The notes beneath the pieces are model-generated. The model searched no databases, was not told the DNA's origin, and worked only from the letters and a program-made list of their open reading frames with translations. Of a stretch of 11,400 nucleotides of DNA, positions 6,750 through 11,400 are shown piece by piece. Location: assembly GCA_050331475.1 (NCBI GenBank), contig JBHJGU010000064.1, forward strand, positions 1-11,400. The letters run 5' to 3'. How positions within the stretch are numbered: position 1 is the stretch's first letter; each line of letters starts with the position of its first letter. The translations under genes and the position numbers were made by a program. This stretch comes from JBHJGU01 sp050331475. GTDB lineage: Bacteria; Pseudomonadota; Alphaproteobacteria; Caulobacterales; Maricaulaceae.

Positions 6750-7144
6750 GACTCAACCTCGCGAAACGCGGTCAGATTGGTCAGTACGGGGCCCGGTTCG
6801 ACGCCGGGGCCTTGGGACAGCCGCACCTCCACATCCACGCGCACTAAAGCGGGGTCCGGGGTCGGCGCGACCGTTCGCATCCACGCCCAGTTAAACGCGC
6901 CCTGCGGTTCAATCCCGCGATCAACCCCAAGATCGGGGGGCGTTTCTAGGGCCAGACTCTCCACCAATCGGTTCTCGGCGACGATCTGCGCCAAGGCGCG
7001 CTCCTGCAACACGCGCGCGAGCCGTGCGTTTTGCCCGCCCGCTTGCAACAAGGTCACCGCGGCGAGCGAAAACACCGCCAGCGCGACCATCACTTCGAGC
7101 AAGGTGAAGCCCGCTTGTGGCGCGGCGCCGCGTCTAGCCGCCAT
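6746..7144 (-). CDS. gspI: Minor pseudopilin GspI
   Basis: The product has 132 residues from the ATG at 7142-7144. An in-frame TTG at 7154-7156 would add four residues but has no ribosome-binding site, while GCGGGA lies just upstream of the ATG. The leader MAARRGAAPQAG is cleaved before Phe13; Glu17 is at +5 and the hydrophobic helix runs to about residue 35. AENRLVESLAL (from about 60) and the W-x-W around 90 fit the GspI fold. GspI nucleates the tip complex with GspJ and GspK. The gene overlaps the gspH end by 11 bases. Confidence 0.92.
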   Translation of the reverse strand: MAARRGAAPQAGFTLLEVMVALAVFSLAAVTLLQAGGQNARLARVLQERALAQIVAENRLVESLALETPPDLGVDRGIEPQGAFNWAWMRTVAPTPDPALVRVDVEVRLSQGPGVEPGPVLTNLTAFREVES

Positions 7145-7667
7145 CGTCCCGCTCAACGCGAATACGGCCGTCCGAACCCGCCCGCACCGTGACGGACCGC
7201 TCGGCGCTGGCGATCGCCACTTCGAATGCTGTCGCCCCGCCGGTGGGGTCGAAGCGAATGTCCGGGCTCAGTCGGGTGACCGCTTGCGCCCGGGCGCCCT
7301 GTTCGCGTCGGGCGCGGCTTTCGGCTTCGGTGCGGATAACGCTGGCGAACACGGTCTCAGGCCAGGCCGCGGGCGCAAACGGATCCGCGCTCAAGGGCAG
7401 CCAGCGGTTAAACCGGCGTTCGGCGAACGCATACCCCCGCGCGGTGATTCGAACGCCGACGGGTAGGCCGGAAATGATCGCTTGGTCGGCGGCCCGATCC
7501 AGCGTTCGGGCGAAGGCGCGCGCGGCCGTTTCCGCCGCGTCCTCGCGTGCGGGCAAGGTGAGCGCAACGACCCCGGCGGCCAAACCGAGAACGCCGACGA
7601 CCACAATCACCTCGACCAGGGTGAAGCCGGCGCTCCAGCGACGGCGTTGGGCGCGAGGGCGGGCCAT
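7134..7667 (-). CDS. gspH: Minor pseudopilin GspH
   Basis: The product has 177 residues. The basic leader MARPRAQRRRWSAG is cleaved at Gly14, followed by FTLVEVIVVVGVLGLAAG with Glu19 at +5. The globular part contains ALxxARxxAIxxG-like elements (DRAADQAIISGLPVGV, 57-72), RFDPTGGAT (138-146) and a late GSDGRIRV (164-171), all typical of the GspH/FimT fold. GspH links the tip complex to the GspG shaft. The ATG is 6 bases after the gspG stop, and no strong ribosome-binding site is seen, so coupling to gspG is likely. Confidence 0.93.
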   Translation of the reverse strand: MARPRAQRRRWSAGFTLVEVIVVVGVLGLAAGVVALTLPAREDAAETAARAFARTLDRAADQAIISGLPVGVRITARGYAFAERRFNRWLPLSADPFAPAAWPETVFASVIRTEAESRARREQGARAQAVTRLSPDIRFDPTGGATAFEVAIASAERSVTVRAGSDGRIRVERDDGG

Positions 7668-7673
7668 GGGCGT

Positions 7674-8153
7674 CTAGAGACCCGCCTCTTCGGGCGCCCA
7701 ATTGCCGATGTCGGCGGCAAGGTCCTCCCCGCCGAGGCGGCCGTCCGCGCCCAGCGAGAAGATGTCGAAGGCTTGGCCCTGTTCGCCGGGGAACAGATAT
7801 TGATAGGGGTTGCCCCAGGGGTCCTCCGGCAGCCGACGGATATAGCCGCCGTCGCGATAGCGTTCCGGCCGGCTGAGATCGCCGGGGGCGGCGACTAACG
7901 CGTCCAAGCCTTGATCGGTGCTGGGATATTCGATCAGGTCCAACCGATAGATCTCCAGCGCCTGTTCTAACTGACGAATATCGGCGCGCGCTTTCTCCAC
8001 CATGGCTTGGTCGCGGCTGGGCAGCACATTGACCAGCACCACCGTCGCTAAAAGGCCAATGATGAAAATCACCACCATCAATTCAACGAGCGAGAAGCCG
8101 GCCTGCGCGCGACGGCGCGGATGGGGGCGGCGGGGGGGCGTGGGTTCGGTCAT
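7674..8153 (-). CDS. gspG: Major pseudopilin GspG
   Basis: The product has 159 residues. The leader is 19 residues and arginine-rich, longer than the ~6-10 common in enterobacteria; Gly19 is at -1, Phe20 follows and Glu24 is at +5 in FSLVELMVVIFIIGLLA. Hallmarks of GspG follow: YPSTDQGLDAL (76-86), DPWGNPYQY (111-119) and the C-terminal Ca2+-site loop FSLGADGRLGGED...IGNW (132-152) with its Asp residues. GspG polymerises into the pseudopilus that pushes substrates through the secretin. It has its own strong Shine-Dalgarno site in the only sizeable gap among the downstream genes, consistent with the major subunit being made in excess. Confidence 0.97.
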   Translation of the reverse strand: MTEPTPPRRPHPRRRAQAGFSLVELMVVIFIIGLLATVVLVNVLPSRDQAMVEKARADIRQLEQALEIYRLDLIEYPSTDQGLDALVAAPGDLSRPERYRDGGYIRRLPEDPWGNPYQYLFPGEQGQAFDIFSLGADGRLGGEDLAADIGNWAPEEAGL

Positions 8154-8159
8154 GTCGCT

Positions 8160-8165
8160 CTCCTC
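8160..8165 (-). promoter_or_regulatory. Strong Shine-Dalgarno site of gspG
   Basis: GAGGAG lies 6 bases before the gspG ATG, inside the 27-base gspF-gspG gap. Most neighbouring junctions overlap and have no comparable site, so gspG is probably initiated independently. Confidence 0.75.
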
Positions 8166-8180
8166 AAGACTCAGATCGGG

Positions 8181-9425
8181 TCAAAGCACGGCGAGGCTGT
8201 TGAGCCGCAAGATCGGCAGCATGATGGCCAGAACAATCGACGCGACAAGCCCGCCCATCACCACGATGATGCCGGGCTCGAGAAGGCTGAGCGCGAGCCC
8301 GGTGGACGTCTCAAATTCGGACTCAAGATAGTCCGCCCCTTTGCCCATCATGGCGGCAAGTTCTCCGGAGCGCTCCCCGCTGACGGTCAGATGCACCAAG
8401 AGCGGCGGAAACACATCTGTCTTGCGCATGGCCGCGCCCATGGAGCCGCCTTCGCGCACCGATCCGATCATGGCGTCCACCGCCTCTTGAGCGACGAGAT
8501 TGCCCAGTACGCCCCGCGCCGCGCCGAGCGCGTCCAACACGGTCGCGCCGCCGCCCAGCAGGGTGGCGAAGGTGCGCGCGAACCGCGCCGCCATAACGTC
8601 GCGCAAGGCCTTACCGATGAGGGGCACGCGTAACAACACCTGGTCAACGCGCCGTTTGACGGGTTTGCGACGCAAAGCTTGGGCGAAAGCGACGCCCCCC
8701 GCCGCCAGTCCTAAAAGCAAGATCAGCCCATAGCCGCGTAAAAACGCCGAGATCGCGATCATGACTTGGGTCAGCGCAGGCAGGTCCTGACCGAGCGTGT
8801 CGAACTGTTCGACCACGCGGGGCACGACAAACACCATCAGAGCGGTGACGATGGACATTGCGACCAGGCCCAAAACCGCGGGATAGATGAGCGCGGCTTG
8901 GATTTTCCGCGCCATGGCTTGGCGTTTCTCCAGATAGTCGGCGAGTTGCTCCAACACATAGCCCAAATCGCCGGACGCTTCGCCCGCGGCGACCATCGCG
9001 CGATAGAGCCCGCGGAACGCCGCATTCTCCCGCGCTAAGGCGTCAGACAGGCTCCGGCCCTCGGTCACCGCTCCGCGCACGGCGAAGACCGTTTTGCGAG
9101 CCGTGGCGGTGTCGGCTTGCGCGGCGACGGCGCTCAGCGCCTCCTCCACGGGCGCGCCGGCGCGGATCAGCATGGCGAGTTGGCGGGTGAACACGACAAC
9201 GCTTTTCGCGCTGAGTTTCGACGCTCGCGCCCGCGCCCAAAACCCCGCCAGGCCGCTGAGTGCGCCCACCCCCGCCGCGCCGCCGCCCGAGGCCGGGGTC
9301 AGCTTGAGCGGGGTGAGTTTTTGTCGTTTGAGGGTCTGGCGCGCGCCCTTAGGCGTATCCGCAGACACCACGCCGCGCCGTTGCCGACCCGCAGGATCGA
9401 GCGCGACATAGTCAAACGTCGCCAT
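8181..9425 (-). CDS. gspF: Type II secretion inner-membrane platform protein GspF
   Basis: The product has 414 residues from the ATG at 9423-9425, chosen because AGGAGG (9434-9439) lies 8 bases upstream and because MATFDYVALD is the standard GspF beginning; the frame extends 39 bases further to another Met. Two T2SS-F domains are visible, about residues 75-198 and 278-404. The first contains FTRQLAMLIRAGAPVEEAL and GEASGDL, and the second FARTFATLLGGGATVLDAL and SGERSGEL: the expected duplicated pattern. Membrane segments lie near 178-202, 222-250 and 380-404. GspF is the polytopic core of the platform and contacts GspE and GspL. The gene overlaps the end of gspE by 14 bases. Confidence 0.97.
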   Translation of the reverse strand: MATFDYVALDPAGRQRRGVVSADTPKGARQTLKRQKLTPLKLTPASGGGAAGVGALSGLAGFWARARASKLSAKSVVVFTRQLAMLIRAGAPVEEALSAVAAQADTATARKTVFAVRGAVTEGRSLSDALARENAAFRGLYRAMVAAGEASGDLGYVLEQLADYLEKRQAMARKIQAALIYPAVLGLVAMSIVTALMVFVVPRVVEQFDTLGQDLPALTQVMIAISAFLRGYGLILLLGLAAGGVAFAQALRRKPVKRRVDQVLLRVPLIGKALRDVMAARFARTFATLLGGGATVLDALGAARGVLGNLVAQEAVDAMIGSVREGGSMGAAMRKTDVFPPLLVHLTVSGERSGELAAMMGKGADYLESEFETSTGLALSLLEPGIIVVMGGLVASIVLAIMLPILRLNSLAVL

Positions 9426-10917
9426 CCTCGTCCCCTCCTGTCCGCGCGACCCGCAACACCTCATCGACCGAGGTCTTGCCCGCCAGCACTAACCGGGCGC
9501 CCGATTGCAACAGCGTATCCGCCCCTTTTAGACCGGCCGCCGAAATGGCGGTCTCCTGGCCTTCGTCATGGATGAGTTGGCGCACGGTTTCGTCCACCAC
9601 CAAAAGCTCGTAGACGCCGATCCGGCCGCGATAGCCCAGCCCGCCGCACTCGGGGCATCCCTTAGCCCGATAGAACGGTTGCTCATCGTCGGCGGACACG
9701 CCCAACAGCGCCCGTTCGCGCGCCGTTGGCGCATAGGGCGTTTTGCAGTGGTCGCATAACCGGCGCACCAGGCGCTGGGCGAGCACCGCACGGACGGTCG
9801 ACGCCAGTAGAAACGGCTCAACGCCCATATCGCGCAGCCGGGTGACGGCGGCGGCGGCGGAATTGGTGTGCACCGTTGAGAGCACCAAATGCCCGGTGAG
9901 GCTGGCCTGCACCGCGATCTGCGCCGTCTCCACATCGCGGATTTCGCCAACCATAACCACGTCAGGGTCTTGGCGTAGGATCGCGCGCAAACCGGCGGCG
10001 AAGCTCAAACCCACCTTCGCGTTGACCTGGGTCTGACCCACGCCGTTCAGGCCGTATTCGATCGGGTCTTCAACCGTGAGAATATTCCGGCTTTGATCGT
10101 TCAGCCGCTCCAGCGCGGCGTAAAGCGTCGTCGTCTTGCCTGAACCGGTCGGACCGGTCACTAAGATCACGCCATTGGGTTCGGCCAGCGCATAGGCGAA
10201 CCGCTCCAGCGTCGTCTCCGGCATACCGAGATCCACAAGGTCGAGCCGCGCGGCGTCCTTGTCCAGAAGTCGCATCACCACCCGTTCGCCATAACGGGCG
10301 GGCAGAGTGGACACCCGCACATCGACGGCCCGGCCACCGAGGGTGAGCGAGATCCGACCGTCCTGGGGGATGCGCTTCTCCGCAATGTCCAACCGCGCCA
10401 TCACCTTGATCCGGCTAACGATCACGGCGGTGAGCTTGCGCGGTAGGGACAACACCTCTTGTAAGACCCCGTCCACGCGCAGCCGGACCGAAAGCCGATC
10501 TTCATAGGGCTCCACATGGACGTCGGAGGCTTTGCGCTTAACGGCTTCGGACAGCAATCCGTTGATGAGGCGGATCACCGGCGCATTGTCGTCGGTGTCC
10601 AACAGGTCCGCAGTCTCCGGCAGGCCCTCGGCGAGCGCGGACAGATCATCCTCTTCGCTCACGGAGTCGGAAAAATCCGAGCCCTCAAACCCGGCGCTGG
10701 CGTAAAGCTCTGAAAGCGTGCGGTCAAAGGCGTCCGCATCCATCGGGCTCAAACGCACCGGGCGCCCCAACACCCGTCGCGCCTCTAGGATGGCCGGCCC
10801 CGGGGCGTCTGGCCGCACCCCCAGCACCGCGGGTCCATCCGCCCGACCGTCGAGCAACACCACGCCTTGGTCTTTGGCGAAACCGTAAGCGAGGACCGGG
10901 TCAGCGCGCGCTGTCAT
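9412..10917 (-). CDS. gspE: Type II secretion ATPase GspE
   Basis: The product has 501 residues, the usual size. The C-terminal motor domain shows Walker A GPTGSGKT (255-262), Asp box TVEDPIE (281-287), Walker B VVMVGEIRD (320-328) and His box TGHLVLSTVHTN (341-352). Two Cys pairs, C388xxC391 and C421xxC424, form the zinc-binding tetracysteine site. The N2 domain has SDVHVEPYEDRLSVRLRVDG (131-150). Between the short N-terminal domain and N2 lies a strongly acidic stretch (about 77-110), probably a flexible linker. GspE is the cytoplasmic hexamer that powers pseudopilus assembly through GspL and GspF. GGAG lies about 12 bases before the ATG, farther than ideal. It sits 46 bases downstream of the gspD stop. 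Confidence 0.97.
   Translation of the reverse strand: MTARADPVLAYGFAKDQGVVLLDGRADGPAVLGVRPDAPGPAILEARRVLGRPVRLSPMDADAFDRTLSELYASAGFEGSDFSDSVSEEDDLSALAEGLPETADLLDTDDNAPVIRLINGLLSEAVKRKASDVHVEPYEDRLSVRLRVDGVLQEVLSLPRKLTAVIVSRIKVMARLDIAEKRIPQDGRISLTLGGRAVDVRVSTLPARYGERVVMRLLDKDAARLDLVDLGMPETTLERFAYALAEPNGVILVTGPTGSGKTTTLYAALERLNDQSRNILTVEDPIEYGLNGVGQTQVNAKVGLSFAAGLRAILRQDPDVVMVGEIRDVETAQIAVQASLTGHLVLSTVHTNSAAAAVTRLRDMGVEPFLLASTVRAVLAQRLVRRLCDHCKTPYAPTARERALLGVSADDEQPFYRAKGCPECGGLGYRGRIGVYELLVVDETVRQLIHDEGQETAISAAGLKGADTLLQSGARLVLAGKTSVDEVLRVARTGGDEDGDV
9434..9439 (-). promoter_or_regulatory. Shine-Dalgarno site of gspF within gspE
   Basis: A consensus AGGAGG lies 8 bases before the gspF ATG and inside the last codons of gspE. 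It decides the start and gives efficient reinitiation across the 14-base overlap. Confidence 0.75.
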
Positions 10918-10949
10918 CGTGCATCCAATCTCCGCCTGCGCCGCGACGA

Positions 10950-10962
10950 GCGTCTCCGACGC
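10950..10962 (-). other. Small hairpin in the gspD-gspE gap
   Basis: GCGTC-GGA-GACGC forms a 5-bp stem two bases past the gspD stop on the minus strand. It lacks a T-tract, so it would at most reduce readthrough or mark an mRNA processing point. The rest of this 46-base gap holds only the gspE ribosome-binding region. Confidence 0.2.
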
Positions 10963-10963
10963 G

Positions 10964-11326
10964 CTAAGGCGTTCCGGGCGCGGCGCCTGAGCCTAACACA
11001 TCGCGGACAATTCGGTCCAAGCTCGGCTCCGTGCCGCCGGTCCGCACAATTTGTTCGCTGCGGATATAGTTTTCTTTGATCGCCGTAGCGCGCCGTTGCT
11101 CCTCCGGCGTGCGAATTATGGTCGGTCGGATGAACACCATTAGGGTCGATTTATCCACGCTGCGCGCTTCGGTTTGAAACAGGCGGCCGAGGACCGGAAT
11201 ATCGCCCAGTAAGGGCACTTTCGTCGTCGCGATCTGCTCATCTTCTTGGATCAGCCCGCCCAGAATCACGATATCCTTGTTATCCGCCAGCACAGTCGTC
11301 TGGTTTACGCATAAATTTGTGATAAA
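10964..11326 (-). CDS. gspD: Type II secretion secretin GspD, C-terminal part (gene interrupted upstream)
   Basis: About 120 codons of uninterrupted frame end at the TAG at 10964-10966. The secretin core is clear: TTVLADNKDIVILGGLIQEDE matches the conserved TTVLxxxxxxVLGGLI block, VPLLGDIPVLGRLF is the secretin signature and LMVFIRPTIIR is the last beta strand. A 50-residue tail, RTPEEQ onward, corresponds to the C-terminal S-domain region, where pilotins or GspC can bind in some systems. GspD forms the outer-membrane channel. Full-length GspD is about 650-750 residues, so most of the gene lies outside. Upstream in the same frame is a TAA at 11327-11329, so this is either a broken gene or bad sequence at the window edge. 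The GTG at 11291-11293 is a possible but biologically unlikely start, since it cuts through the secretin core. Confidence 0.88.
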   Translation of the reverse strand, partial: FITNLCVNQTTVLADNKDIVILGGLIQEDEQIATTKVPLLGDIPVLGRLFQTEARSVDKSTLMVFIRPTIIRTPEEQRRATAIKENYIRSEQIVRTGGTEPSLDRIVRDVLGSGAAPGTP

Positions 11327-11400
11327 TTAGGTGGGGGCGCCCACCACCCGGCCGTCAAAAGAATACACATATTGGGGGATATCCACGACCAAGCTCTAGC
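11327..11400 (-). pseudogene. gspD: In-frame upstream continuation of gspD carrying stop codons
   Basis: Minus-strand stops TAA (11327-11329) and TAG (11396-11398) lie in the gspD frame. The 22 codons between them still look like diverged GspD: DIPQYVYS stands where the family has an I-x-Q-E-V-S element, and FITN just after the TAA matches the family's conserved T-N at the right distance from TTV. Neither other frame reads as secretin across this stretch. This could be a decayed gene or low-quality sequence at a contig end; the window alone cannot decide. Confidence 0.5.

Noticed and set aside
7145..7156. A TTG start for gspI
   Set aside because: There is no ribosome-binding site upstream, and the ATG at 7142-7144 already gives a complete leader.
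11291..11400. An insertion sequence end disrupting gspD
   Set aside because: No terminal inverted repeat, target duplication or transposase frame is visible, and GspD-like residues continue in register beyond the stop.

Overview
The window is GC-rich, tightly packed DNA, most likely from an alphaproteobacterium. A Maricaulales/Hyphomonadaceae- or Caulobacterales-like source fits the type II secretion (T2SS) gene order, the presence of gspN and the codon bias, but this is inference and I saw no taxonomic marker gene. No stretch over 300 bases lacks a gene; the longest gap is about 138 bases (2068-2205).

Layout. Positions 1-472 (+ strand) hold the 3' end of an ATP-grasp ligase-type gene. It converges on a minus-strand gene (538-2067) for a 509-residue, extremely acidic RTX (hemolysin-type calcium-binding) protein. 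Between the two stop codons lie 65 bases with two small hairpins. Everything from 2206 to the right edge is on the minus strand and is one T2SS operon. In transcription order (right to left) it runs gspD (3' part only), gspE, gspF, gspG, gspH, gspI, gspJ, gspK, gspL, gspM, gspN and a small lipoprotein gene. Most junctions overlap or abut (E/F 14 nt, H/I 11 nt, I/J 4 nt, K/L 4 nt, L/M abutting, M/N 1 nt), which suggests translational coupling. The genes with clear Shine-Dalgarno sites are gspF, gspG, the lipoprotein gene and the RTX gene.

How they work together. GspE is the cytoplasmic ATPase. GspF, GspL and GspM form the inner-membrane platform. GspG is the major pseudopilin, and GspH, I, J and K are minor pseudopilins of the tip. 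GspD is the outer-membrane secretin, and GspN is an accessory envelope protein. The lipoprotein is unassigned, but its position suggests a T2SS role. gspC and the prepilin peptidase gene gspO are not in the window. The RTX protein has no Sec-type signal, so it looks like a type I secretion substrate rather than cargo of the adjacent T2SS.

Main points for a second look: the gspD frame is broken by in-frame stops in the last ~75 bases, although GspD-like residues continue in the same frame; the RTX protein has three ~100-residue internal modules, one in an AT-rich patch, and almost no basic residues; and a T2SS-linked lipoprotein of unknown function ends the operon.
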